This document shows, in pieces, positions 1 to 6,672 of a stretch of DNA of 9,636 nucleotides (position 1 is its first letter; every line of letters begins with the position of its first letter). The position numbers and the translations under genes are program-made. The notes under the pieces were generated by a model, which ran no database searches, was not told the origin of the DNA, and saw only the letters and a program-made list of their open reading frames with translations. The stretch is from Actinomycetota bacterium (GTDB lineage Bacteria > Actinomycetota > Thermoleophilia > Gaiellales > F1-60-MAGs149). The stretch is from NCBI GenBank assembly GCA_947481755.1, contig CANKHS010000038.1, forward strand, positions 1 through 9,636, written 5' to 3'.

Positions 1-1517
1 AGTGCGTGCGTCGTGGCCACCAGAGCCGGGAGATCCAAGGCGAGTCCGTAGCGCGACTGAATTTCCACAATGCCCGCCGCGGCCCGACGCAGCGCGTACG
101 GATCGCGCGAACCCGTTGGGCGCTCGCCAATCGCAACCACACCGACGAGCTGGTCGAAGCGATCGGCCAAGGCCAAGAGCGCACCTGGCAGCGTCTCGGG
201 CACGGGCCGCCCTGCACCGTCAGGCTGGTACTGCTCACGAATTGCCAGTGCCACCGCCTCGGGCTGCCCGGCCGCACGGGCGTACTCCATGCCCGTCTCG
301 CCTTGCAATTCGGCAAACTCGCCGACCATCGTCGAGGCAAGGTCCGCCTTTGCCAAACGCGCGGCTTCGAGGGCATGCGTACGATCGTCTCCGGCGATGC
401 CGGCTCCATCTGCGACCGCCGCAACGAGAGCCTCTAGGCGCGCCGTGCGGTCGGCCAACGTGCCGAGCCGTTGGTGATACGTAATCCGATCCAGTTCGGC
501 CGCCATCGCCTCGATGCCACGGGCGCGGTCCTTGGCCAGCGAGAAGACGGCGTCGTCGAGGCGCCCCGCGAGAACGCGCTCATTGCCGGCGCGCACCGCG
601 TCGTCGGCATCTGGATGAGAGTTGATGACAGTCAGGAAGGCGGGTCGCAAGGTACCCGTCGCGCTGCGCAGCGGCAGATACCGCTGATGCGACTGCATTG
701 CCGTCACCAACACACGCTCTGGCAATTCGAGATAACGCTCGTGGATCGACCCGTCGATGACGCGCGGCCACTCGACGAGGTAGACCACTTCGTTGAGGAC
801 ACGGCCGGGATCGTCCCAGGTTGCGTCGTGCGCCTTCGCAAGCGATGTCAGCAGCGTCTCGATGACTTCGCGGCGATCCGCCGGGCGGACGCCAACACCA
901 GCGCCTCCCAGATCGGAGACGTAATCATCGACAGTGCTCAACTCGAGCTCGGGTCGCAGCAGACGATGGCCGCGCGTCAGGCGACCACTCTGCACACCCT
1001 GCACCTCGGCCGGGAGAACGGTGTCGCCATGCAGCACGACCAGCGTGCGAATCGGTCGCGAGAAACGGAGTGTGCCCGTGCCCCAGCGCATGTTCTTCGG
1101 CATCTGCAGGCCTTCGATCAGCCCATCGACGAGCGCCTGTGCATGCGTGGCAAGTGGCTCGGCAGCGACAGATACGGTTGCCGTCAGGAGGCCGTCTCGC
1201 ACCTCGAGCTGCTCCGGGGTCAACCCGTGTTTCCGCGCGAACCCCTCTGCCGCCTTCGACCAGGAACCATCGTCATTACGGGCTGCCTTCTCGGGTGGCC
1301 CGGTCTGCACGGTCGTCTCGGCGGGTGCCTCGCTCGGCACGCCTTCGGCGATCACAGCGATCCGGCGCGGCGTCACGAACACCTCGACCGAGGTCGGGGC
1401 CAAGCGGCGCTCCGTCAGCAGACGTTCAATCGTCACTCCGGCCTCGCGCTCGGCCACGCGACAGGCATTCGCTGGCAGTTCCTCGCAGCCGAGTTCGATC
1501 AGTAGCGGGGCTGTCAC
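1..1517 (-). CDS. glyS: Glycine--tRNA ligase beta subunit (partial, C-terminus beyond left edge)
   Basis: This is the beta subunit of the alpha2beta2 glycyl-tRNA synthetase, the cytoplasmic enzyme that charges tRNA-Gly; in this family beta contributes tRNA recognition. I translated 505 codons without a stop before the window ends. Family landmarks appear in order: LLIELGCEELP (residues 5-15), VTPRRIAVIAEG (48-59), RFSRPIRTLVVLHGD (151-165), SGRLTRGHR (177-185), MQSHQRYLPL (274-283), a KADLASTMVGEFAELQG block (390-406) and PTGSRDPYALRRAA (467-480). Family members are usually near 690 residues, so about 185 C-terminal residues, including the anticodon-binding-like region, are missing. The GTG start at 1517 shares four bases (GTGA) with the glyQ stop, and a GGAG Shine-Dalgarno (1523-1526) lies five bases before it. 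The frame has no stop in the window and is easily missed; a long plus-strand open frame opposite it is a shadow. Confidence 0.96.
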   Translation of the reverse strand, partial: MTAPLLIELGCEELPANACRVAEREAGVTIERLLTERRLAPTSVEVFVTPRRIAVIAEGVPSEAPAETTVQTGPPEKAARNDDGSWSKAAEGFARKHGLTPEQLEVRDGLLTATVSVAAEPLATHAQALVDGLIEGLQMPKNMRWGTGTLRFSRPIRTLVVLHGDTVLPAEVQGVQSGRLTRGHRLLRPELELSTVDDYVSDLGGAGVGVRPADRREVIETLLTSLAKAHDATWDDPGRVLNEVVYLVEWPRVIDGSIHERYLELPERVLVTAMQSHQRYLPLRSATGTLRPAFLTVINSHPDADDAVRAGNERVLAGRLDDAVFSLAKDRARGIEAMAAELDRITYHQRLGTLADRTARLEALVAAVADGAGIAGDDRTHALEAARLAKADLASTMVGEFAELQGETGMEYARAAGQPEAVALAIREQYQPDGAGRPVPETLPGALLALADRFDQLVGVVAIGERPTGSRDPYALRRAAAGIVEIQSRYGLALDLPALVATTHA

Positions 1518-2380
1518 GACAACTCCAACCCAAGGTACGCATGCGCAACCGCACGCGCCAACGCACGCACGCGCCCAATGTAGGCGACCCGCTCAGTCAC
1601 CGAAATCGCGCCGCGCGCATCGAGCAGGTTGAAGGCGTGCGAGCACTTCAAAACTTGGTCGTAGGCCGGGATTGGCAGCGAAGCCTCGAGACACCGTCCG
1701 CACTCGGCCTCGTGATGATCGAACGCTCGCACGAGGCCAGGGACATCCGCAACCTCGAAGTTGTAGGCCGACCACTCGCGCTCACCGCGCGCATGAACGT
1801 CCGCGTAGGAGAGTCCGGGCGCCCAGGTCAGGTCCCAACACGAATCAACACCCTGGAGGTACATCGCCAGTCGCTCTAGGCCGTACGTCAGTTCCACCGA
1901 AATGGGATCGCAATCAATGCCGCCGGCCTGTTGGAAGTAGGTGAATTGCGTCACCTCCATACCGTCGAGCCAGACCTCCCACCCAGTGCCCCAGGCGCCA
2001 AGGGTCGGGGCCTCCCAGTTGTCTTCCACAAAGCGCACGTCGTGCGCGGCTGCATCGATGCCGATCGCGGCGAGCGAGCGGAGATACGACTCTTGGATGG
2101 CATCGGGCGACGGCTTGATCAGGACCTGAAACTGATAGTAGTGCTGTAGCCGATACGGGTTCTCGGCGTACCGACCATCCGTCGGTCGAATCGAGGGCTC
2201 GACGTACGCCGTCGCCCACGGCTCCGGGCCGAGACAGCGCAATAGTGTCGCTGGATTCATCGTGCCCGCACCGACTTCTGTGTGGTACGGCTGGACGATC
2301 GCGCAGCCTTCCGTAGCCCAAAAAGCCTGCAGTCGCAGGATCAGGTCCTGAAACGTGAGTGGAGTCGCATCGGTCTGCAC
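1514..2380 (-). CDS. glyQ: Glycine--tRNA ligase alpha subunit
   Basis: This is the class II catalytic subunit of the two-subunit glycyl-tRNA synthetase; it activates glycine with ATP. The 288 residues are close to the usual length of about 290-300 and nearly every conserved block of the family is present: GCAIVQPYHTEVGAGTMNPAT (start residue 25), YVEPSIRPTDGRYAENP (59-75), RLQHYYQFQVLIKPSP (77-92), FVEDNWEAPTLGAWGTGWEV (117-136), GMEVTQFTYFQQAGG (140-154) and ELTYGLERLAMYLQGV (163-178). The GTG start at 2380 gives the normal N-terminus; an ATG ten bases further in is out of frame. A TAGCCT box sits exactly six bases upstream, so the mRNA is probably leaderless. glyS follows with a four-base overlap, giving coupled, roughly equal synthesis of the two subunits. 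The upstream neighbour is divergent. Confidence 0.98.
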   Translation of the reverse strand: MQTDATPLTFQDLILRLQAFWATEGCAIVQPYHTEVGAGTMNPATLLRCLGPEPWATAYVEPSIRPTDGRYAENPYRLQHYYQFQVLIKPSPDAIQESYLRSLAAIGIDAAAHDVRFVEDNWEAPTLGAWGTGWEVWLDGMEVTQFTYFQQAGGIDCDPISVELTYGLERLAMYLQGVDSCWDLTWAPGLSYADVHARGEREWSAYNFEVADVPGLVRAFDHHEAECGRCLEASLPIPAYDQVLKCSHAFNLLDARGAISVTERVAYIGRVRALARAVAHAYLGLELS

Positions 2381-2392
2381 AGGCGAAGGCTA
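2381..2392 (-). promoter_or_regulatory. Leaderless promoter of glyQ-glyS (-10 TAGCCT)
   Basis: On the minus strand TAGCCT (2392-2387) fits the TANNNT -10 pattern, and six bases separate it from the GTG start at 2380. If the last T is position -7, transcription begins on the G of the start codon. No Shine-Dalgarno is present between box and start. The expected -35 region (about 2410-2415) has no TTGACA-like hexamer, as is common for -10-driven leaderless promoters. The call rests on pattern and spacing only. Confidence 0.6.
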
Positions 2393-2435
2393 CCCACTTC
2401 CCCCCGCTGGATGCCCCGCCCGGGGAAAACGCAGA

Positions 2436-2447
2436 TACCCTGAGAGC
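2436..2447 (+). promoter_or_regulatory. Leaderless promoter of the PQQ-dehydrogenase-like gene (-10 TACCCT)
   Basis: TACCCT (2436-2441) is followed by six bases (GAGAGC) and then the GTG start at 2448, the same geometry as the opposing glyQ promoter. This supports GTG 2448 over the longer in-frame GTG at 2355, which lies inside glyQ and would place about 31 unrelated residues before the signal peptide. There is no TTGACA-like -35. Between the two promoters is a short GC-rich inverted repeat (CCCC-GCCC-GGGG, 2414-2425). Confidence 0.6.
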
Positions 2448-3545
2448 GTGTTTCGACGCGTCCTGACCTTCACCATTGCCGCCCTGGCATTCGCTGTCAT
2501 CACGGGTTCGAGTGCTCAGGCGCTCTCTCTCAAGACCATCACCACGAAGGTGGCTGCTCCCACTGCTCTCACGTTTCGCCCCGATAATCCATGGCCTGTC
2601 GTCACCCAGCGCAACGGACTCGTCGTCGCGATCACCAAGGGTAAGGTCAATGTTCTCGCCAACCTCACCGACCGTGTCGGTCAACAGGGCGGCGAGCGCG
2701 GCCTGCTGGGCATCGCCTACAGCCCACTGTACAACGACAACGGTTTCGTCTTTGTTGACTACACCGACGCGGCGGGCGATACCCAAATCGTGCGTTTTCG
2801 CAAGGGTAAGTACGGACATTTCCTGAAGGGCTCAGCGACGACGCTCCTGTCAATTCGGCAGCCCTACGCCAACCACAATGGCGGGCAGCTCGCCTTCGGG
2901 CCCGACGGCTTTCTGTACATCGGCATGGGCGATGGCGGCTCTGGTGGCGATCCAGGCAACCGGTCCCAAAACCCCAATACGTTGCTCGGCAAGATCCTCC
3001 GCATCGACGTCAACGCCGGTACGCCGTATGCGATCCCGTCGACCAACCCCTTCGCTGACGGCACGCTCGGGCAGGCACCGGTCTGGGCGATGGGCGTCCG
3101 CAATCCGGGCTTCTCGTTCGATACACGCACCGGGAGCATGTGGATTGTCGACCCGAGCCAGGGTGCCGAGGAAGAGGTCGACTGGATCGCCAATCCTGCC
3201 CCACCACTCCCCAACCTTGGCTGGCGGGCCTTCGACGGCACGAAACCGTACTCTCCACAACCGCTGACCGGCACGGTCGTGACGCCACTCACGTCCTACG
3301 GCACCTCCTACGGATGCAACCCTATAGCTGGCGCGGTCTACCGCGGTAAGACGATTCGAAAGCTCCGCAGCAACTACGTCTTCGGCGATAGCTGTAGCGG
3401 ACGAATCTGGTCGATCCTACGCAAGGATGCGAAGCTCGTCGACACAGGCTTGCGCGTACCAAAATTGGCCGCGATCGGCCAAGATTCGAGCGGCGAACTC
3501 TGGCTGATCAGCCAGAAGGGCCAGCTCTCGACGATTACGACCTAG
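2448..3545 (+). CDS. Exported PQQ-dependent sugar dehydrogenase-like beta-propeller protein
   Basis: This is a soluble glucose/sorbosone dehydrogenase-type six-bladed propeller, a family that oxidises sugars or aldoses outside the membrane using PQQ and calcium. From GTG 2448 it has 365 residues. It begins with a signal peptide (MFRR, a hydrophobic stretch to about residue 20, then SSAQA as a likely signal peptidase I site near residue 25). Family blocks follow: ERGLLGIAYSP (83-93), NHNGGQLAFGPDGFLYIGMGDGG (from 142), GKILRIDV (181-188), GVRNPGFSFD (216-225) and FGDSCSGRIW (312-321). By family alignment His143, Asp162 and Arg218 correspond to the catalytic His, the active-site Asp and the PQQ-binding Arg of soluble glucose dehydrogenase. 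Cys290 and Cys316 may form a disulphide. The substrate cannot be read from the sequence, and PQQ use is inferred. It is the only plus-strand gene here. Confidence 0.87.
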   Translation: MFRRVLTFTIAALAFAVITGSSAQALSLKTITTKVAAPTALTFRPDNPWPVVTQRNGLVVAITKGKVNVLANLTDRVGQQGGERGLLGIAYSPLYNDNGFVFVDYTDAAGDTQIVRFRKGKYGHFLKGSATTLLSIRQPYANHNGGQLAFGPDGFLYIGMGDGGSGGDPGNRSQNPNTLLGKILRIDVNAGTPYAIPSTNPFADGTLGQAPVWAMGVRNPGFSFDTRTGSMWIVDPSQGAEEEVDWIANPAPPLPNLGWRAFDGTKPYSPQPLTGTVVTPLTSYGTSYGCNPIAGAVYRGKTIRKLRSNYVFGDSCSGRIWSILRKDAKLVDTGLRVPKLAAIGQDSSGELWLISQKGQLSTITT

Positions 3546-4269
3546 AGCCCTGCCCCAGCAGGGCAAGTCGAACGCCACCGTGGTGTTCGGCCGTCTCGCG
3601 GCAGACGCGCGAGATTGCGGCGCGTGCGGCGGGAGTAGGTATCGCCACTCCACCAAGAGGCTCGGCCAGTAACTGGGCAGCGGCACTCGCTGCGACTGGA
3701 TCGAGTGGACTGCCACTGCCGCACGTCGCACAAAACGCACAGCCAGCCGCCGCGTCGTAGACAGCCGTCGGCGCGCCACACGCGACACAGGCAGCCACCT
3801 CTGGACGCCAGCCAGCCAGGGCGAGCAGCTTTAGGACAAACCCGAGGGTGATCGTGTCGGCACCGCCCCGAACATCGTCGCCAAGCGGCTCCGTCAGCGC
3901 CTCGAGATATCGCTGCAAACCACGGTAGAGACGCTCATCTGGCTCTGGCTCGGGAAACAGGCGCACGATCGCCTCAACACCACCGGTCGCAGCAAGCGCA
4001 CGGATCGGATCCCGCCGCAGCTCATCGCCCGACCACAAAACGTCGGCACCGGTGATCGTCGAAAGATCGCTCTTGCCCGGCAGCACAATCGCATCGATGC
4101 GCGTCAACGGTTCGAGCCGCGCACCCATCTTGCCCATGGTCTTGCGGGCACCCTTCGCGATCACGTTGACGCGCCCGAAGTCGGGGGTCAGCAGGTGCAC
4201 AACACGATCGGCTTCGCCCGTACGAAACGACCGTAGGACAATCGCCTCGGTCGCGTACGCGCCTGCCAC
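3535..4269 (-). CDS. recO: DNA repair protein RecO
   Basis: RecO acts with RecR, often with RecF, to displace SSB and load RecA on single-stranded gaps during recombinational repair. The 244 residues match the usual length of about 240-250. The N-terminal OB fold begins YATEAIVLRSFRTGEADRVVHLLTPDFGRV (from residue 5). A helical domain follows, and then a zinc-finger-like cysteine set: Cys161 and Cys164 (CVAC), then Cys177, Cys180 and Cys183 (CAFCATC). GTG 4269 is chosen because it puts the conserved TEAIVL block at residues 7-12, as in the family; extending upstream would run into the glutaredoxin gene with no similarity. It starts seven bases after the glutaredoxin stop, so it is probably the last gene of a mutM-grx-recO operon. 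Its last 11 bases overlap the end of the convergent plus-strand gene. Confidence 0.94.
   Translation of the reverse strand: MAGAYATEAIVLRSFRTGEADRVVHLLTPDFGRVNVIAKGARKTMGKMGARLEPLTRIDAIVLPGKSDLSTITGADVLWSGDELRRDPIRALAATGGVEAIVRLFPEPEPDERLYRGLQRYLEALTEPLGDDVRGGADTITLGFVLKLLALAGWRPEVAACVACGAPTAVYDAAAGCAFCATCGSGSPLDPVAASAAAQLLAEPLGGVAIPTPAARAAISRVCRETAEHHGGVRLALLGQGSRS
3547..3564 (+). terminator. Possible hairpin terminator after the PQQ-like gene
   Basis: GCCCTGC-CCCA-GCAGGGC forms a perfect 7-bp stem with a four-base loop, one base after the TAG stop of the plus-strand gene. It has no T-run after it and lies within the last codons of recO, so coding constraint may explain it. It could slow or stop transcription entering recO from the opposite side. 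The evidence is weak. Confidence 0.3.
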
Positions 4270-4276
4270 CGCGGGA

Positions 4277-4531
4277 TTAGTCCTGGACGAGCGCGAGCAG
4301 CTCGCCGTTGCGATCAAGCGCGGCGATCTCGTCGAACCCACCGACGGGCTCACCGTCAACCATGATCTGCGGCACCGTCATCCGGCCCGTCATCTCGACG
4401 AGTTTCTCTCGAAACCCGGGAACGCGATCCACGTTGATTTCCTCAAACGGGATCTCCCGTGAGGTCAGCAACGCCTTCGCGCGCGTGCAGAAGGGACACC
4501 AATCAGCGGAGTAAACAATGACGTCTTTCAC
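4277..4531 (-). CDS. Small glutaredoxin (GrxC type)
   Basis: This is a thioredoxin-fold oxidoreductase that reduces disulphides or mixed disulphides in the cytoplasm. With the GTG start at 4531 it has 84 residues, the normal size for a small bacterial glutaredoxin. It begins VIVYSADWCPFCTRAKALL, with the redox motif CPFC (CPYC in the classical enzyme). It then has the cis-proline block TVPQIMVDGEPVGGFDEIAAL, whose GGFDE end is the usual glutathione-side motif. A longer in-frame start at 4660 would lie within mutM and add 43 unrelated residues. The GTG overlaps the mutM stop as GTGA, so translation is probably coupled; no good Shine-Dalgarno is seen. Actinobacteria often lack glutathione, so the physiological thiol (for example mycothiol, or a thioredoxin reductase) is unknown. 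Confidence 0.93.
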   Translation of the reverse strand: MKDVIVYSADWCPFCTRAKALLTSREIPFEEINVDRVPGFREKLVEMTGRMTVPQIMVDGEPVGGFDEIAALDRNGELLALVQD

Positions 4532-5394
4532 ACCTGTTTCAACGTCCGTTTTGGTCGTGGCATTCCCGACCGGCGTGGCTTTGGTTGGCAGGTCAGACAG
4601 ACGTGGGTACCACGACCTGCACAACGCGATTTGATGATCTCGGACCCACACACGATGCACGGCTCACCGTCGCGGCCGTAGACGCGAAACCGCTCTTGCA
4701 TCGAGCCGTAACCACCCTCCGGATCGCGAAAATCGCTGATTGACGCACCCTGGGCGCGAATCCCCTCTTCGAGCGCCTCCCGGGTGGTTGTTGCGAGCCT
4801 GTCCAACTGTGGTTGACGCAGGCGACCCGCCGGGGTGTCGGGATGGATACAGGCCGCGTGGAGTGCTTCGTCGGCGTAGATATTGCCGACACCCGCGACC
4901 AGTCGCTGGTCGAGGAGCAGCGCCTTGACGGGTGCCCGGCGCCCCGCAAAGGCGGCCTTCAAGACGGCACCGTCGAAATCACTGTCGATCGGCTCGGGAC
5001 CGAGGCGAGCCGCTAGATAGCTGGCCGTTTCGTCGTTCGTCAACAGGTCCCACGTGCCAAAGCGACGGGCGTCTGCGTACGCAACCACGGTGGCGTCCGA
5101 GAGGGTCAACACCGCACGCGTGTGGCGCGGCTCTCCGTCCGCGCAGAGCAGCCAGTTGCCGGTCATCCGTAGATGCGAGATCAGCGTCTCCTCACCGTCG
5201 AGCCGCACCAGCAGGTACTTGCCACGCCGATCAATCGCGAGGATCGTGCGGCCCGTCAGACGCTCTTCGACGCGTCGCGCATCGTCGCGCCCGACGAGTT
5301 TCGCGTCACGTACCTCAACCTGAGTAAGGCGGCGCCCAGCGACGTGAGGCTCGAGGCGACGACGGACGGTCTCGACCTCAGGCAACTCGGGCAT
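4528..5394 (-). CDS. mutM: Formamidopyrimidine-DNA glycosylase (Fpg/MutM)
   Basis: This bifunctional DNA glycosylase and AP lyase removes 8-oxoguanine and ring-opened purines in base excision repair. The mature N-terminus PELPEVETVRR is present, with catalytic Pro2 and Glu3. Lys59 (RRGKYLL) matches the conserved Lys57. LRMTGN (75-80) carries the intercalating Met, RRFG (110-113) the Arg-Phe pair, and VGNIYADEAL (169-178) the helix-two-turn-helix. A C-terminal zinc finger is formed by Cys246, Cys249, Cys266 and Cys269, with Arg261 between. The 288 residues exceed the usual length of about 270 by a basic tail (PRRSGMPRPKRTLKQV), as seen in some actinobacterial homologues. The ATG is fixed by the required Pro2. 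A TAGGCT box lies exactly six bases upstream, indicating a leaderless mRNA and the head of the mutM-grx-recO operon. Confidence 0.97.
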   Translation of the reverse strand: MPELPEVETVRRRLEPHVAGRRLTQVEVRDAKLVGRDDARRVEERLTGRTILAIDRRGKYLLVRLDGEETLISHLRMTGNWLLCADGEPRHTRAVLTLSDATVVAYADARRFGTWDLLTNDETASYLAARLGPEPIDSDFDGAVLKAAFAGRRAPVKALLLDQRLVAGVGNIYADEALHAACIHPDTPAGRLRQPQLDRLATTTREALEEGIRAQGASISDFRDPEGGYGSMQERFRVYGRDGEPCIVCGSEIIKSRCAGRGTHVCLTCQPKPRRSGMPRPKRTLKQV

Positions 5395-5406
5395 GCCTGC
5401 AGCCTA
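5395..5406 (-). promoter_or_regulatory. Leaderless promoter of mutM operon (-10 TAGGCT)
   Basis: On the minus strand TAGGCT (5406-5401) is followed by GCAGGC and then ATG at 5394. This is the third case in the window of a TANNNT box six bases before a start codon. It lies in the 23-base gap after the DUF2283 stop. Here the start codon is independently fixed by the catalytic Pro2 of MutM, so the spacing is not the result of a chosen start. No recognisable -35 element is present. Confidence 0.6.
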
Positions 5407-5417
5407 GTCGGCGTCGT

Positions 5418-5669
5418 CTATGGGCCGGGCTTAGCCGCCGAAATCGCCGCTCGAATCTCGGGTACGAGCATCTCGATTCCATACTCTGTTGCGACGGCGT
5501 CTAAGTCGAACTTGGCCCGGTCGAGCACCTCTATCCCCAGCACTCGCTCGTCGACATCCAGGTCAATCACGGCAACTGTCGGCTCGATCGTTTCGCACTG
5601 CTCAATCTCGCCCGCTGCAATCGTGATCATCAAAATTTCACCCGGTGCCGTGTATGCACTGATGGTCAT
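5418..5669 (-). CDS. DUF2283 family small protein
   Basis: This is a small acidic protein of unknown function, 83 residues from ATG 5669. The pattern MTISAYTAPGEILMITIAAGEIEQ, then VIDLDVDERVLGIEVLD, matches the DUF2283 layout: a short strand, a 'D-x-LYI-x-L'-like strand, then an 'hhDhDxxGxhhGIEhL' strand pair. The DUF2283 portion occupies about residues 1-55, and a helical tail (LDAVATEYGIEMLVPEIRAAISAA) follows. An in-frame ATG at 5687 would add six residues (MKYDRT), but those codons contain a TACGAT -10 box placed exactly six bases before ATG 5669, and family alignment also favours the shorter form. It sits alone between xer and mutM in the same orientation. DUF2283 genes have been found in many contexts without an established role, so I propose none. 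Confidence 0.78.
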   Translation of the reverse strand: MTISAYTAPGEILMITIAAGEIEQCETIEPTVAVIDLDVDERVLGIEVLDRAKFDLDAVATEYGIEMLVPEIRAAISAAKPGP

Positions 5670-5681
5670 AGTCCGATCGTA
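5670..5681 (-). promoter_or_regulatory. Leaderless promoter of the DUF2283 gene (-10 TACGAT)
   Basis: On the minus strand TACGAT (5681-5676) is followed by CGGACT and then ATG at 5669. The geometry equals that of glyQ, mutM and the PQQ-like gene. If correct, transcription begins on the A of ATG 5669 and the upstream ATG at 5687 cannot be translated from this promoter. Confidence 0.55.
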
Positions 5682-5757
5682 CTTCATCGCGTGGGTCGTC
5701 TCTTGTGTGCATTTTCACGACGTGGTGAGGGCCACCAAGCGATCGGGACGATTGTGT

Positions 5758-6648
5758 CTAGATAGAACGAGCGCGCGGGTGGGCAGCCAAGAATGTGTCA
5801 CGCAGATGCGTACCTGCGACGTGCGTGTAGATCGCAGTCGTCGCGATGCGTTGATGCCCAAGCAGCTCCTGGACGGTGCGCAGATCGCAGCCACCCTCGA
5901 CGAGGTGGGTCGCGAAGGCGTGGCGCAGCGCATGCGGGCCAACCCACTCCGGTAGACCAAGCGGTTCGGCATGACGGCGGACGATCAGAAAGACGCCGCG
6001 GCGGGTGATGCGGCCGCCACGATTGTTGACGATCAAGGCGTCGACGTCTTGCCGCGCGCCGAGGTGCGTGCGGCTGCGGGCGAGATAGCGCTCGACGGCT
6101 CGCACGGCCTGTCCGCCGCACGGGACGACGCGCTCGCGCCCACCTTTGCCGAGCACGCGAACGAGACCGAGTTCTCCATCGAGGTCGCCGGGGCGCAGGC
6201 CGCAGAGTTCCGAGACGCGCAGCCCCGCGCCGTAGAGAAGCTCGAGGACGGCGCGGTCGCGAAGACCGAGCGGCGTGTTGTCGGGGTGCTCGACCAGCGC
6301 GATCGTCTGCTCGCTCGTCAGTGCATGCGGTGGAGCCTGTGGCGCGCGGGGTAACGGCACATCGCGCACCCCGGCCGTCCGCGCACCCTCACGCGTGCGG
6401 TGTCGCAGCAGCGAGCGCGCTGCTGCCAGTCGACGGCGGACGGTGGCCGGTGCCAGGCCACGTTCCTGCAAGGCCAACGAATAGGGCTCGAGATCGACGC
6501 CCGTCACCGCGTCGAGATCCAAATCGTTCGCCGTCAAAAAGACCTGAAGCTCGGCAAGGTCTGTGCGGTAGGCCGTGATCGTATGCGGCGAGGCATCCCG
6601 CTCGAGCTGCAATGCCTCGAGAAAATCGCTGATGCGCGGATCCTGCAT
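5758..6648 (-). CDS. xerD: Site-specific tyrosine recombinase, XerC/XerD type
   Basis: This integrase-family recombinase most likely resolves chromosome dimers at dif. The 296 residues are the standard Xer size. The N-terminal SAM-like core-binding domain spans about residues 5-90 (LERDASPHTITAYRTDLAEL). The catalytic domain has the full active site: Arg144 (GLRVSEL), Lys168 (LGKGGRERVVP), His239 and Arg242 (PHALRHAFATHL), His265 (LLGHQRIATT) and nucleophile Tyr274 (AIYTHV). The C-terminus HLRDTFLAAHPRARSI resembles the Xer 'HPRA' tail. ATG 6648 is the first possible start: an in-frame stop lies at 6712-6714 and there is no ATG, GTG or TTG between. No Shine-Dalgarno or TANNNT box is evident. 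XerC and XerD cannot be separated safely; xerD is the usual name in actinobacterial pyrG neighbourhoods. No phage or transposon genes adjoin it, which favours a housekeeping role. Confidence 0.92.
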   Translation of the reverse strand: MQDPRISDFLEALQLERDASPHTITAYRTDLAELQVFLTANDLDLDAVTGVDLEPYSLALQERGLAPATVRRRLAAARSLLRHRTREGARTAGVRDVPLPRAPQAPPHALTSEQTIALVEHPDNTPLGLRDRAVLELLYGAGLRVSELCGLRPGDLDGELGLVRVLGKGGRERVVPCGGQAVRAVERYLARSRTHLGARQDVDALIVNNRGGRITRRGVFLIVRRHAEPLGLPEWVGPHALRHAFATHLVEGGCDLRTVQELLGHQRIATTAIYTHVAGTHLRDTFLAAHPRARSI

Positions 6649-6658
6649 AACGGGGAAG

Positions 6659-6672
6659 TTCGCGGACGCGAA
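6659..6672. repeat. Short perfect inverted repeat upstream of xer
   Basis: TTCGCG-GA-CGCGAA is a perfect 6-bp inverted repeat with a two-base centre, ending ten bases before the xer start codon. It could be an operator half-site pair or an mRNA hairpin hiding the translation start, which lacks a visible Shine-Dalgarno. Chance occurrence of CG-rich palindromes in GC-rich DNA is also possible. Confidence 0.4.

Noticed and set aside
471..1505. 344-residue plus-strand open frame opposite glyS
   Set aside because: It lies wholly antisense to glyS, whose translation matches the family along 505 codons. The frame has low-complexity Arg/His/Gln-rich composition and no recognisable domain. Antisense open frames are expected in GC-rich genes.
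1914..2819. 301-residue minus-strand open frame running through the glyQ/PQQ divergent promoter region
   Set aside because: It overlaps glyQ out of frame and lies antisense to the PQQ-like gene; its sequence shows no family similarity. It is a shadow.
5723..5737. Inverted repeat TGGTG-AGGGC-CACCA after xer as a terminator
   Set aside because: Only a 5-bp stem with no T-run; too weak to call in GC-rich sequence.
5758..6648. Tyrosine recombinase as a mobile-element or phage integrase
   Set aside because: The length, full Xer-like sequence and HPRA tail, with housekeeping neighbours and no att repeats, tRNA or phage genes, point to a chromosomal XerC/XerD.
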